In this document: piece after piece, positions 9,396 to 20,568 of the stretch
Numbering within the stretch: position 1 is the first letter of the stretch
How the letters are laid out: every line of letters starts with the position of its first letter
Assembly (NCBI GenBank): GCA_039707655.1
Contig: CM077674.1
Span: forward strand, 237,561,904 to 237,625,903
Source: Elymus sibiricus
Taxonomy: Eukaryota; Streptophyta; Magnoliopsida; Poales; Poaceae
Reading direction: 5' to 3'
Length of the DNA: 64,000 nt
Position numbers and translations under genes: made by a program
The notes under the pieces: model-generated
The model's input: only the letters and a program-made list of their open reading frames with translations
Told to the model about the DNA's origin: nothing
Databases searched by the model: none

Positions 9396-12232
9396 TTTGC
9401 TACCAAGGGTGGAACTTATGGTGAAAGTTCCTCCCGTTCTGTCCTCCTTGGCGGGTACCTTCTTTGTCTCTGGTGGAGCTGCTTTGGACTTCTTGCTCTT
9501 GCCGGTGGAGCTCTCTGGCATGTCCTCGACGGCAGCGCAGCACTCCAAGGAGGTGCGCTTGTCAGAGTGGGCTCTAGAGACCTTGCCGGTCTTCTTCTTC
9601 CCCCCGGGAGCTTCAGCGGTAGGAGCAAGTGCCTTGACGGCAGATGCTGCAACTGCATCCCGGTAGAGCTGATCGGTGTAGATAAGTGCATCCTTCTTGT
9701 CACAAGGAACAGTGATGACACTTATCGTCTCGGGCATCGTCAATGTGTTGTATGCATAGTGTGATGCCGCCATAAACTTGGCGAGGGCCGGACGACCAAG
9801 AATCCCGTTATATGGGAATGGGGTCTCGGCGACGTCAAAAGTGATCTTCTCTGTCCTATAATTCAGCTCACTTCCAAACATTACTGGTAATGTGATTTTT
9901 CTTTTGGTTGGCTTCTTCCTGGATTGATCCCTTGAAACGTGCCTGTTTCCTCGAGATCTCCATCAGGAATTTGCAACCTCTTGATCACAGCAGGCGAAAC
10001 CAAATTCAAGCCGGCCCCACCGTCAACTAGCATTTTTGTCACTTTGAGGTTGCGGATTGTCGGTGAAACCAACAACGGCAAACACCCGACCGCAGTCGTG
10101 TGATCAGGGTGGTCCTCAATGTCAAAAATGATAGGAGTGTTGGACCATTTCAGTGGCTTTTGTGCATCAATTGACAGCTGTACTGCATTAATCTCACAGG
10201 CCCACCGTTTGAGTTGGCGGTGAGAGGAATGCAGCGAGGCGCCACCGTTAACACACATGACCTCTGTGGCTTTTTCAAATTTACGCTCGCTCGATTCATC
10301 ATCTTCTTCATCATCACCCTCTTGCTTGTCGCGGCCACGAGCGGGCCGCTCCTTCTGCTGCTTGGCCTTGCCACGGCGACCTCCTCGGCCACTGCATTTC
10401 TTGCCAGACCCCTCAGCACCATTGGGAGCTTTCTCTTTGTCTCGTCTTTTGTACTTAGCTTTCTGCTGCTCAACAAGCTGTTGAACTCGCCGACAGTTTT
10501 GGACGTCATGCCCCTTGGTGTGATGGATCTTGCAGTACTGCTTGTCAGAGCCCTCCGGCTTGTCGGCAACCGCCAAGGTTTGACACGAATCACCCCCGGA
10601 AAGCTCCTTTCCGGGGCTGTTAACCTTGATCTTCTTGGCAGTGCCGATGTTGCCAGATCCCTCGTCGGCAAGCACGGCCTTACCCTTGCGCTTCCTGTTG
10701 TTTCGCCGACGACCCTTCCTTGCCAGGGCGGCGTCCCCACTCTCTGAATCAACTCCCACGCCAACACCCTCACCGGGAAGTTTCCTTACTTCTTCAGCCC
10801 GAGCACACTTGTCGGCCAAAGCGTAAAGCTCACCGATATCCCTAATTTTATTCATCGCCAACTCCTCCCGCATTTTGCGGTTGCACACATTTTGATGAAA
10901 CGTGCTAATAACAGCAGCAGGATGAATGTCTGGGATGTTGTGCTGAACACAACTAAATCTTTGGATGTATTTGCGCAAGTTTTCTCCTTCCTTCTGGGGA
11001 ATGAGATGCAAATCACTTTCCTGGCCAGGAGGTTGATGGCCGCCAGTGAAGGCGCCAACAAACTGATGGCACAGGTCTGCCCAAGAAGAAATGGAGTTCT
11101 CCGGCAAGTTCATCAACCACGACCGGACGTTGGATTTGAGCACCAATGGGAAGTAGTTGGCAAACACCTTGTCGTCCCGAGCCCTGGCAGCTTGCACCGC
11201 AATGGTGTAGATGCTCAGGAACTCTGACGGGTGAGTCTGGCCATCATACTTCTCTGGCACTTCAGGCTTGAAGGTTTTGGAGTCGGGCCACTGGACTTGT
11301 CGCAGCTCATGGGTAAACGCTGGACAACTTACAGCATAGGGTAAGTCGCCAGGATCCCCTAGCACGTACTTGTCAACGGTAGGTCCCGTGCGCTTGTCGG
11401 ACTGACGATGTGCCTCCCGTCGCCGCTCGATAGTGGTTCGAGCGTCTTCTTTATGTCATTCTTGAAGAACTTGATGCTGATCACGGTAAACTCGTGGATT
11501 GAACGACGCTGTGGAATCGCCATCACAGGTGTTGATCTGGCGAGCTGGTGACCTTTGTCACCGGGGCGGAGAGTGAATAGTGGTCGCTCTACCGCCAGTC
11601 TTTTTGCCCCTGGCGTGCGTCGAGTTGCCATTAGCGTAACTGATGAGGTTTTGGATTGTAGACCTCCACTCGTCGATCTTGTCCGCTGTGGGAGGAAAAT
11701 CCAGAAGCAGCTGTGCACGCGCCAACGCTTTTGCTGGCGTGGGAGGTGGCGAACGGTGTGAGGAACGTGTGGCGCTCTGACTCCTAACTGTGTTAGAAGG
11801 AGCAACATCACAACCTCGCGACCATGCCTCTCTTCCACCAGCATGTTGGCGTGCATGATGGCCATGCACATCATGAGATCGATGTGCAAGAGCCTTTTCT
11901 AGAGAATGCCCTACACCTAGGACGTCGCGGCGCTCCTTGTCGTGCGTGATCTGAGAAGGTCGCGGCGTATGCGCTGGTGTAGGCATCTTGGAAGGCACCG
12001 CGCCGTTCTTGGAGTTTGCTGCACCAACTGTGGGAAGCTCAACTTCGTCTCTGGACCTGGCAGCGCCAGGATCGACGTCGCCCGCCTGGTTTTGATTACC
12101 AGGAGGTCGTGGAAGATCAGGATCTCCACTTGCTCCTACACCTGTGCCCACGCCATCGCCCGCCTGTGTAGGTACAGGCGGACTGGACGTAGAGGGACCA
12201 ACCACCGTGAAACCCTTCTTCTTTGGGGCCAT
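9396..12232 (-). pseudogene. Gag and aspartic protease of the Tat element
   Basis: Starts at ATG 12232 (MAPKKKG), 86 bp inside the 5' LTR. One frame runs to about 9900. It holds a Pro/Gly-rich leader, then the capsid-like retrotransposon gag domain (KYDGQTHPSEFL, SWLMNLPENSISSW, LRKYIQRFS, MREELAMNKI), a Lys/Arg-rich nucleocapsid-like stretch with a CRRVQQLVEQQ motif, and the protease core LVDGGAGLNLVSP whose DGG triad is intact. TGA codons lie at 11558-11560 and 11456-11458. A one-base deletion in an A-rich run near 9900 shifts the protease C-terminal half (9881-9396, GRPALAKFMA) into the pol frame. Confidence 0.87.
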
Positions 12233-12295
12233 GGCGAGGAAGATGATCAAGAACTAACGTGCAGATCACTTGATCAGGTTCACGCAACCTTTCGC

Positions 12296-12315
12296 CCCCT
12301 ACCTGGCGTGCCAAA
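12296..12315 (-). other. Primer-binding site of the Tat element
   Basis: On the minus strand the sequence two bases inside the 5' LTR reads tttggcacgccaggtagggg. The same site, with one difference, lies next to the LTR of the element at 37.2 kb. I did not assign the cognate tRNA. Confidence 0.7.
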
Positions 12316-12317
12316 GA

Positions 12318-13108
12318 TGTCGGGGTCATAACCGCGATCACCTATGGGATTAGAGAAGATCCTTTTATGGTTCGGTAGGGGAGAAGGAATGCACAAAGAG
12401 CAGATCCAACGATCAGCACACAAGGGATTTTACCCAGGTTCGGGCCGCTCAGAAGCGTAACACCCTACTCCTGCTTTTGGTGTATTAAGTGTGTTTGAAC
12501 TCTAGCTAGGGATCGCTATGTGATGAACAGTACACAACAGCTACATGCAAGACTGGGCCAAAATATGAGAGTCTGGAATCCCCTACATGTTGCCTTTGGG
12601 CCTCCTTTTATATGTAAGAAGGGGTCACCAACAGTGGCAAACAATGAAGGGGAGAGGTGTAAAGTTGCTACAGTTGTCACCATACCTAATACTGACGGAT
12701 TAGGACAAGGGCATTTAATGCTCTGTTTAGGTGTCCCGTTAGGTGTCCTTAGCATCTTGGGGATGGAAAAAGGAGCCATCCCATCTGCACCGCTAGCCAC
12801 AGTGCTCTGCCACACATGCCAGGAGAAGGGTCCAGACGACATGCCGGCTGCTGTGCTGGAGCGGTGGCACAGTGGCATGACCTTGCCGGGCGTAAATCTT
12901 GCCGGGCTCTCGCTAGCCATCCCGGCAAGCATCTTGCCGGGGGCTCATTCTACAGTCTTCTATGCTTTGTCCACTGGCTCAAATGCCTTCTCGATTGATC
13001 TTGGATTTGCGTTCAGCTATCCCCCGGCAAGCCTTGCCGCAGGTATGGCTACAACTGCCGATGCACAAGTATGGGGTATTAAAGGACCCCTACTTTAGTA
13101 CACCGACA
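12318..13108 (-). repeat. 5' LTR of the Tat element, complete (791 bp)
   Basis: On the plus strand it runs from tgtcggggtcat to caccgaca, and is followed by the target duplication catgt. The part 12821-13108 has no counterpart at the other end of the element. Confidence 0.9.
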
Positions 13109-13113
13109 CATGT

Positions 13114-13235
13114 GGACCATATTGCTAGAAAAGTATGGCAAACCACAAGTGTGACAATGAACCAAACACATGCCTAAGATGTTGTGGCATGACTAAGCTT
13201 AGGCGTGGCAACCTTAGTCTATAAACCAAACAGGC
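13114..13235. mobile_element. Right half of the MITE split by the Tat element
   Basis: Carries the inverted complement of 585-717 (ctaagcttagg and aaccaaacaggc). Ends near 13235. See the left half for the argument. Confidence 0.58.
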
Positions 13236-13393
13236 ATGTAGTACTGTACGTACTTACAAAGAGCAACATGCATAGGGATACAAAAGGTTTCCTAACTCGT
13301 TCCTTTTACATAGTACATAATTTAGGACGCTACTAAGTCCCGAACGTTCGGGATTTTCTACATGTTTTGTACATGTACAAAAGGAGGCATAAA

Positions 13394-14125
13394 TTATTCC
13401 CAATAAAAGCCACGATGCTCGCAGGAGCGCTTGCGGTGCGCCACAAGTGCCATGGTGCACGGCCGTTTCCCAGCGCGGCGACACAATGCCTCTTCCTCGG
13501 CCTCGCAACTCACGAGGTGCTGATTAGCAGCTTGCCGGCATGCGAGTGTGATCTCACCGGTCTGGAGATCCAGCGCCAACAGGTACTCCTCCTCACTGGC
13601 AGTGTGCACCCGATTGATGTACCGCCAAGCGTATATGAGGCGCATGGACCCGGCTGCACTCAGGGCTTTGGCCCGGGCATCCTCCGCCACCCACACGGCC
13701 CTGGCACGAGCCTTCCACCAAAGATCCAACTGCCTGACTCTCTCAGAGGTGACATGGGCCTGCCAGGCAGCATCCCTCGCGGCGTGCTTCTCTTCCTCGG
13801 CCTTCTTCGCCGCCTCTCTTTTGGCGCGCTCCATCGGAGGTAAAGCCTCCCACAGCATGACCTCCAACTCTTCCCAAAGCTCCTCCAATCTGGGGGGCTC
13901 AGGGGCCATCGCGATGTCCTCCTCGTAGCGGGGCGCCGACGTGTCCACCTCGATGCGTCGCGACAAGGAGCGGAACACCGACGCGTCCTCCTAGACTCGT
14001 GGCAGCGAGGAGCGGAATGCCGACGCATCCTCCTCGACTCATGGCGGTGAGGAACGGAACGCCGAAGCATGATCCTCTACGCTGGGCAGCGAGAGGCGGC
14101 TAGGGCTAGGTAGGGGCAGGGCCAT
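13394..14125 (-). pseudogene. Unidentified Ala/Glu/Arg-rich helical protein, broken by two stops
   Basis: The ATG at 14125 (MALPLPSPSRLSLP) lies about 85 bp downstream of a good TATA box, which decides the start. The first 57 codons hold four 42-nt tandem repeats (see separate entry); TGA at 14039-14041 and TAG at 13991-13993 fall within them. From codon 50 on, the frame is open for 194 residues and strongly helical: LEELWEELEVMLWEALPP, then long runs rich in Ala, Glu and Arg, ending HRGFYWE with the stop at 13394. I do not recognise a catalytic motif or a named domain. It looks like a single-exon member of an unnamed grass family. The flanking TATA box argues for a former real gene rather than a random frame. 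Confidence 0.6.
13913..14080 (-). repeat. Four 42-bp (14-residue) tandem coding repeats
   Basis: Units 14080-14039, 14038-13997, 13996-13955 and 13954-13913 each encode a variant of V-E-x-D-A-S-x-F-R-S. Two of the units contain the nonsense codons. Confidence 0.75.
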
Positions 14126-14207
14126 GGTGGTCGACGGGTAAATTTAGAGCGGGGCGAGGAGATAAAGGCGATGAATGTGAGCGTTCTTCCTATGCCGTGG
14201 GAGGCAC

Positions 14208-14219
14208 AGTATTTATAGC
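14208..14219 (-). promoter_or_regulatory. TATA box for the minus-strand gene at 14125
   Basis: The minus strand reads cgctataaatac. It lies about 85-95 bp upstream of the ATG at 14125, a normal plant spacing allowing for a short 5' leader. Confidence 0.6.
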
Positions 14220-14641
14220 GAGCAATGCTCCACCTACATAAGTATTTTTTTATTGGATTGTAGGAAATTAGGGGAAGGGGCCCACCGTGCTAAATTCAGG
14301 GGGAGGGAGTGGAGATATTGCTATTGCTGGTCACAGCGTTAGTAGGCAATTTATTTTTCGGGCAGCAAATTTTGCTGTCGTGCCACATAATTAAATGAGG
14401 AAAGATGGGATTGAGTACCATGATACAGTATGATACCGTGTTATATTAAAATGAGGTACCATTAGGATACTGTGCACTACTCTATATAATACTTCTCATT
14501 GTGATGAGGATCAAGGTTTTGGGTACCAAATCCCAAAAAAATACCCAGGGGGCGGTAAACACGGTTACTGTGGTTACTGCGAAATACCATTCGAAATTTT
14601 TAACTGAATTTGAATTCAAATATTCGGGACAACTCAGTTGG
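14220..14641. other. Intergenic, no gene seen
   Basis: AT-rich sequence between the divergent remains at 14125 and 14642. No frame or terminal repeat that I can support. Confidence 0.5.
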
Positions 14642-15246
14642 TCAAGGATCATCGGCGTCGAACATCTCCTTCTGCCTGATCTCAAACCAGCTCCTCGTCT
14701 TCTCGCTCATCTTGCTCAAGTCGACGCTCTTGATCGCTAGCACCACCTCATTTGCTTTGGTTGCGGCATTGGTGGCCTCAATGTCGAGCCGCCTCTGCCT
14801 GGCCATGGCATTCATGGCCTCAATGTCGACCTGGCTTTGCCTGGTCACCTCCTCCATGTCGATCTTCCTCTTCTTGGCCGCCTCCTCCATCTCAAGCTTC
14901 TTTATTGGGAGTTCCATGTATTGTTTCATTTGTCCTCCTTTCCTTGTCGTTTTTTCTCGTCACTCACTTCCTTTTGAGACATCATGCCGTGCAAAGTCTC
15001 ATGTAAGGCAAAAGATTTCGCATCACGCTTGTCGTCCATCTTGGAGTTGGTCTTGCCCCTCGGCCTCTTCAGCGCCTCACCATATCCGCCCCCGGCCAAC
15101 ACGGTTGTCTTCTTGCCTTGCTTCCTTTGAAGTTCGCGGTATTGATCTTTGAACTTGGGGCAGTTGTTGATGATCGTCCAACAATGTGTTAGAGTGAATG
15201 GCTTGTCATTGTGCCGGGCCTTGAAGGCTTCCAAAGATTGAAATGC
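14642..15246 (-). pseudogene. NAM-associated C-terminal / PIF-Harbinger ORF1-like protein, last exon
   Basis: The exon begins after an acceptor-like tag near 15246 and reads FQSLEAFKARHND..., then FTLTHCWTIINNCPKFKDQY, a pattern typical of the NAM-associated domain of plant Myb/SANT proteins (often linked to PIF/Harbinger transposons). A polybasic segment (KRPRGKTNSKMDDKRD) and a Lys/Glu/Met-rich helix (MKQYMELPIKKLEMEEAAKKRKIDMEE) follow, ending KEMFDADDP at 14642. A one-base deletion near 14929 shifts the frame between DEKKRQGKED and QMKQYMEL. The upstream DNA-binding exon is not recognisable in 15247-15510, so this is a 3' fragment. Confidence 0.7.
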
Positions 15247-15510
15247 CTACATGATCATGAATAATTGGACATGCAATCACCATCAAACATAGAGAAGGCC
15301 GAAGCCATGGCTGTAGCAACGAAAGAGAAGAGACCATACCATGTCCCCGATTCAAAAAACTCTTTTATTTTAATTTTTTTGCTTGAACCACACATTTACC
15401 GAGGGGGAACGAAATACTCGGTAACCTCCTAAAATCATGAAATTTCTTTCAGTAACCAAAACACTGATGAGGATTACATAGCCTATCTTTGTTATCACGT
15501 TAATCATGTA
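15247..15510. other. Probable intron or flank of the NAM-like fragment
   Basis: No open frame or repeat recognised. Contains only AT-rich sequence up to the Stowaway MITE. Confidence 0.4.
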
Positions 15511-15588
15511 CCCCCTCCATCCCAAAATAAGTGACTCAACTTTGTACTAAAGCTAGTACAAAGTTGAGTCACTTATTTTGGGGCGGAG
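15511..15588. mobile_element. Stowaway MITE (Tc1/Mariner), 78 bp
   Basis: A nearly perfect palindrome: ccctccatcccaaaataagt at the left and acttattttggggcggag at the right, with gactcaactttgtacta / tagtacaaagttgagtc inside. TA dinucleotides flank it at 15509-15510 and 15589-15590. Essentially all stem with a very short loop. Confidence 0.9.
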
Positions 15589-16015
15589 TAGCCGAGGGTG
15601 TAGCAATTTTTTGCTCATTTATAGCCATCCGAAGGGGCACGAACGGTCGTGGGAGGGGAACCTCCCATGGTAGGCGCGACGCTCGAGGGAACTAACTCAA
15701 TGTTGCATGCAGAGGCTGGGTGGCATGTGAACAAGCATATCTTTGTCCAGTGGACAAGACATCTGGTGGGTCCCGCGTAGCAGCGGGCAAGCTATTACCC
15801 CACGTTGTTCGCACGCCCGCGGTTTTACAATCAAGAGACCACTCAGTTCGCTACCGCTCGTCCCATCATTTCACATTACAGCAGTTCCCTCCCGCTCATC
15901 CCGTCCTTTCACATTCATAGCAGTTCGCTCCCGTTCATTGTCCCCCGTCCTTCACATTACAGCGGTTTGGTCCCGCTCGTCACCCTCCTCCAAAATCCAC
16001 CCTCCTCCAAAATCC

Positions 16016-16692
16016 ATGTTTTCCCAACTCTACATGATCTACGGCAAGTACAAGGTGAAAACCATCACCGGAGATGAGTTTGACGTCATCTACACCGCTT
16101 CTGCCGGCATGGTGGACCAATGTCTTGGTACCTTCAAAAGAATGTTCCAAGAGTCAGATGAGTGGGTCGCTGGGCTAGATGTTGAGTACACCTATGTCCG
16201 GGAACCTGAGAAATTTTTGAAGGAGGAAAAGAAGAAGAAGCCAGCCATGATCCAGGTTTGCATACAGAACTTGCGCTTGGTCTACCATATACACCATGCC
16301 GACGTGCCGTGCGAGCAATTTAAGTTCTTCCTTATGTGCGAAAAGGTTAAATTCGTTACTTTAGACTTTACCAATGACAGGACGGTCCTGGGAAGGATAG
16401 GCCTCACAGTAGGCAATCCCTTCGACCTCTAGAAGAAAAACCTGGTGTCCTCCAAACAGCCATCACTGCTGACCCAAGCAGGAGACATGATTGATCCTTT
16501 GTACCTTCTACAGAATAAACCTGGCCTTTCATTTCATCAATATAAATGGGAGTGCGACATACTAGACCCAGATCACATCAAGTACGCAACACTGGATGCC
16601 TACCTCTGTTTAAATATCTACAAGGGGTGGATGAAGAGGGAGAGCCAAGTGTCCAGTTCAAGCAAAGAACTATCGGCGAAGAGGAAGAAGGG
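16016..16692 (+). pseudogene. WRN-like DEDDy 3'-5' exonuclease, 5' part (gene split by Athila element)
   Basis: The ATG at 16016 (MFSQLYMIYGKYK) opens a single-exon gene of the plant WRN-exonuclease-like family, which degrades DNA from 3' ends using two metal ions. Visible motifs: ExoI AGLDVEYT with Asp and Glu, ExoII FTNDRTVLGR with Asp, and ExoIII KYATLDAYLCLNIY with the Tyr-x3-Asp signature; all four acidic ligands are retained. One nonsense codon, TAG at 16430-16432 (codon 139, context PFDL-stop-KKN), interrupts the same frame. The frame then runs into the retrotransposon LTR at 16693, in the basic tail KRKKG. The missing C-terminal codons continue at 26921. Combined length is about 238 residues. 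Upstream 15600-16015 is leader-like and shows no other gene. Confidence 0.82.
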
Positions 16693-18209
16693 TGATGACC
16701 CGCAAGCGCACGGGGTTCAATTGTAGTCATTTCGATAAGTAAGAATGTCGATCCCAACGAGGAGCAGAAGGAAATGACAAGCGGATTTCAGCAAGGTAAT
16801 TTCTGCAGGCACTGAAATAGCGGTAACAAGTGTTTAGTAGCAAAGAGTTTTGTAACGAGCAAGTAACGGTGACGGTGACAAGTGTGCAGCAAGGTAGCCC
16901 AATCCTTTTGTGGCAAATGACAGGCCGAAACGGTTTCTAATAGAGAGCAAAGTGTTCTTGAGGGTACACGGGAATTCATCTAGTCACTTTCATCATGCTT
17001 AGTTGTTCGGTGTTCGCTCCTTTGATAGTTTGGTATGTGGGTGGACCGGTGCTTAGGTACTGTTCTTACTTGAACAAATAACCTACTTATGATTAACCTC
17101 CTCGCAAGCATCCGCAACTACGAGAAAGAATTAAGATAAACATCTAACCATAGCATTAAACTCTAGGTGCCCAAATCAGCCCCTTACGAAGTAACGCATG
17201 AACTAGGGTTTAAGCTTCTGTCACTCTAGCAACCCATCATCCAATAACTACTCCACAATGCATTCCCTTAGGCCCAAGAGTGGTGAAGTGTCATGTAGTC
17301 GACGTTCACATGACACCACTAAGGGAATCACAACATACATAATATCAAAATAACGAACACATGCCAATTTCACATGATTACTTGCAACGTGATTTCTCCC
17401 GTGACCTCAAGAACGAAGTAAACTACTCACACATGGCAAACATGTTCAAGATCAGAGAGGTAATGAATATGATAATGGATCTGAACATAATCTCTTCCAC
17501 CGAATAAACCATATAGTAATCAACTACAAGATGTAATCAACACTACTAGCAACCCACAGGTACCAATCTGAGGTTTGAGATCAAGATCGGATACAAGAGA
17601 TGAACTAGGGTTTTAGATGAGATGGTGCTATTGAAGAGGTTGATGAAGATAACCCCCCTCAAGATGGGAGAGTCGATGGTGATGATGATGACGATGGTTT
17701 CCCCCTCCGGGAGGGAAGTTCCTCCGGCGAAATCTGCCCGCCGGAGGGCAAAATTGCTCCTGCCCAAGTTCCGCCTCGAGACGGCGGCGCTTCATCCCGA
17801 AAGCCCTCTCCTGATTTTTTTTCAGGTCAGGGACGATGATATACCAGAAGGAGGGCCTCGGGGGGATAGTGGGCTGAGCAGCACACACCTGGCCACGCCA
17901 GGGGTGCCTGGCGCGGCCAGGGGTGTGTTGCCCACCCCCTGGGCCCCCTTCGGTAGTTATTCGCTCCATTATTTTTTATTTATTCCAAAATAATTCTCCG
18001 TGGAATTTCAGCCCAGTTGGAGTTGTGCAGAATTGGTATCCTGACGGTGCTTTTTCAGGTCCAGATTTCCAGCTGCCGGATTTCTCCCTCCTTGTGCATA
18101 CCTTGCAAATTATGAGAGAAAAGGCATTAGAATTACTCCAAAAAGGATTATTATGCATGAAAACATTATAAATAACAGTAGGAAAACATGATGCAAAATG
18201 GACGTATCA
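16693..18209 (-). repeat. 3' LTR of the Athila element (1517 bp)
   Basis: Runs on the plus strand from tgatgacccgcaag to ggacgtatca, matching 25398-26915 throughout. Contains the GC-rich inverted repeat at 17883-17927. Confidence 0.95.
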
Positions 18210-18223
18210 GCTCCCCCAAGCTT
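18210..18223 (-). other. Polypurine tract of the Athila element
   Basis: The minus strand reads aagcttgggggagc immediately before the 3' LTR. It is the expected plus-strand primer. Confidence 0.8.
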
Positions 18224-19774
18224 AGACCTCGCTTGTCCTCAAGCGAAAACCGAAATCGAACAAACATGCCCACATGCTTTGAGAGAGAGAGAGGAGTCGA
18301 TAAAAACAAGATACGGACAAAGAAGCATCATGCTCATTATTATAGCAGCAAGGAACTAAAATAAAAGACTCTTTTCATAACTCTTGCATCATAAACTTCT
18401 CATGCACAAGTAACAATTCATCACAACGTTGAAGTAGGAAGCATAAACCTCATTGAAAACCAACAAACTATGTTCTCAGTCAACTTTGCAACTACAATTC
18501 ATCACACTTTCAGGAAGAGTCATACATATGAGCTCTTAAGCAAGTCTACATACTCAACCATCATTTGATCTTCTATGATTGCTAACACTCATGGCTTTCC
18601 CATGAACAAAAAGCCTCAACCGGACACAGAGAAAGATAGGGGCTTATATTTGCCACCCAACATATTCACCTCAAGGGTGAGGTCAACAATAATAATTCAT
18701 GCTCATTCATATTCAACTGGACATATGTGCCTGGATCTTTCTTCACCACATGATGCTTGCCAAGATAGAGGGAGGATAGGAATACTTTGACTCAACAGAA
18801 AAGTAAAAACATGAAAGTAAAAGATAGGCCCTTCGCAGAGGGAAGCAGAGGTTGTCATGCGCTTATTTGTTTGTATGCCAAACCCCTTAATGCAAAAGAA
18901 CGTCACGTTGTATTGCCCCTTATGATGGCAACCTTATTATGCAGTCCGTCGCTTTTATCTTTACCATCACAAGTTCGTACAACGCTCAATTTTCTCTCAC
19001 ACTAATTGATCCAACACTTTTAGGAGCAATTTTTATTGCCTTATTGCACCGATGACAACTTACTTGAAGGATCTTACTCAATCCATAGGTAGGTATGGTG
19101 GACTCTCGAAAATAAGGTTTGGGTTGAGGGTTATTGGAGGCACAAGTAGTATCTCTACTTGGTGCGGAATTTTGGCTAGAAAAGGTATTGGGCAAGCACC
19201 ACATGTTAAAGGATCCATGACAATATAACTTCTATGTGAATATGGACAAACATAAAGCATCAAGTTGTCTTCCTTGTCCAGCGTCAACTATTTTGACACA
19301 AAATTTTGATGGGGGCTCACAATCATAAAAGGTGTTCATGATAGTCTATTTGCATGCAAATCTTCTCTTCCTTTATTACTTTTTCATGAATTGCATCATT
19401 GACTAATGCTATGTTTGTCACTCTCCAACAAAATTACTACTTGTACTTTTCTTTTTGTGGTGTCATTACTCACCATAAGATTAACATATGATCCTTTTAC
19501 ATAACTATTTTCTTTTTCCTTTCAAGTAACGCAAAAGTAAAGAGAGCAAAACTCAAACTAATCTTTATTATATTTCACGGACTTGATTACAAAGAGAGAT
19601 CACTAAGCAAGCACTCGAAGCAAAAGGATCGAACTAAACTCTTATTCAACTAAGCAAAAGCAAACTCAAGATCAAACTAGGAAAAATAAAAAGCAAGGAT
19701 AGTGTGGGTGATACGATACCGGGGCAGCTCCCCCAAGCTTGGCCTTGGCCAACGGGAGTGCCCATACCATACGA
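18224..19774. other. Non-coding 3' internal region of the Athila element
   Basis: AT-rich, no conserved frame. Near its right end (19726-19740) it carries a second copy of the polypurine-tract motif, agctcccccaagctt on the plus strand. Confidence 0.6.
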
Positions 19775-20230
19775 TCAAGTCTCCCTCTTTGGTGATGAAG
19801 ATCCAATATTCTTGATGATGATGCCCTTCAGAATATGATTTTCTTCCTCCAGCTTATTGACTTGTTGTTTGAGATTCATTATTTCTCTATGGAGTTTGCC
19901 AGTGACGGCCAGAGCTCCACTCACCCACGGATGCTTCCTAGCTGCGGGGAGGAAAGCAACACTCTTTTTCATGTTATCATAAGAGAGAAATCGAGCATTA
20001 GGAGGTATGACCGAATCTGGTATTGATGATCTTTGAAACTCCTCAAGCAAGGCTCCAGCTTGAAAGCGGGAAGTAGCTTCTTGGTCCTCCTCCATGGCAT
20101 CTACTCTTTTCAGGTCAGCCTCCATCTCCTCCTCTGTTGACCATCCAAAAGGTTCAGCCTGGCTGAAGGTTCTTGGTTCCCATGCCGGGTGAGAGACACG
20201 ACTCTCCCCAACTGACTCTTGTGAAGACAT
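19775..20230 (-). CDS. Third ORF of the Athila element, coiled-coil protein of unknown function
   Basis: The ATG at 20230 (MSSQESVGESRVSHP) opens 151 codons with no internal stop. The N-terminal half is acidic (STEEEMEADLKRVDAMEEDQ). The C-terminal part forms a clear heptad coiled coil (LKQQVNKLEEENHILKGIIIKN) and ends SSPKRET. It lies after integrase, in the place where Athila elements carry extra or env-like ORFs, but I see no signal peptide or membrane segment, so it is not an envelope protein. The function is unknown. Confidence 0.6.
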   Translation of the reverse strand: MSSQESVGESRVSHPAWEPRTFSQAEPFGWSTEEEMEADLKRVDAMEEDQEATSRFQAGALLEEFQRSSIPDSVIPPNARFLSYDNMKKSVAFLPAARKHPWVSGALAVTGKLHREIMNLKQQVNKLEEENHILKGIIIKNIGSSSPKRET

Positions 20231-20388
20231 AATTTCAGACCTGTCAGAAAAACAGCAAGAAAGAAGAACAGAAGATTTCTCCGCGATACGGAGATTAACA
20301 GCTTCGGGAAGTATAAAAAGAATTTTTACCAACATAAAGGAGTATTCCACAAGAAAACGGAGTCCGGAAGGTGCCCGAGGTGGGCAAC

Positions 20389-20433
20389 ACACACCTGGCC
20401 GCGCCTGGTGTGCCTGGCGCGGCCAGGGGTGTG
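20389..20433. repeat. Internal copy of the LTR's GC-rich inverted repeat
   Basis: Reads cacctggccgcgcctgg ... cctggcgcggccaggggtg, the same hairpin-forming motif found in both LTRs (17883-17927, 26591-26634) although this region is outside them. Confidence 0.7.
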
Positions 20434-20568
20434 CTCCCTTCCTCGGTTGCCTTCCTGGCTGTTTATTAATTTCCTAATTTTTAAAATATTCCAAAACTGA
20501 CAGAAAGTATTTTTGTAGATTTTTCGGAGACCGTTTACTTACCATATCACGTACCTCTTTTATTTCAG

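Larger units (their letters stand above)
718..13108 (-). mobile_element. Tat-lineage Ty3/gypsy LTR retrotransposon, nearly full length
   Basis: The element is bounded by TG...CA-type LTR ends and flanked by the 5-bp target duplication catgt (713-717, 13109-13113). It reads on the minus strand: complete 5' LTR 13108-12318, primer-binding site, gag, protease, RT, RNase H, archaeal-type RNase H, integrase, then a long spliced ORF of opposite polarity (1232-5168), then a 3' LTR that retains only 503 bp (718-1220). The second RNase H and the antisense extra ORF before the 3' LTR are hallmarks described for the Tat lineage. The element is decayed: gag and pol carry several nonsense codons and one clear single-base deletion. 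The LTR copies differ at roughly twenty to thirty sites by eye over 503 bp, so it is not a recent insertion. Confidence 0.9.

Noticed and set aside
10214..10747. 177-codon plus-strand frame with hydrophobic stretches
   Set aside because: Antisense of the Lys/Arg-rich nucleocapsid part of gag; hydrophobicity is a by-product of the complementary codons.
17546..18171. Several frames of 60-120 codons repeated at 26251-26877
   Set aside because: They lie wholly within the two Athila LTRs; duplication is due to the LTRs and no protein feature is seen.
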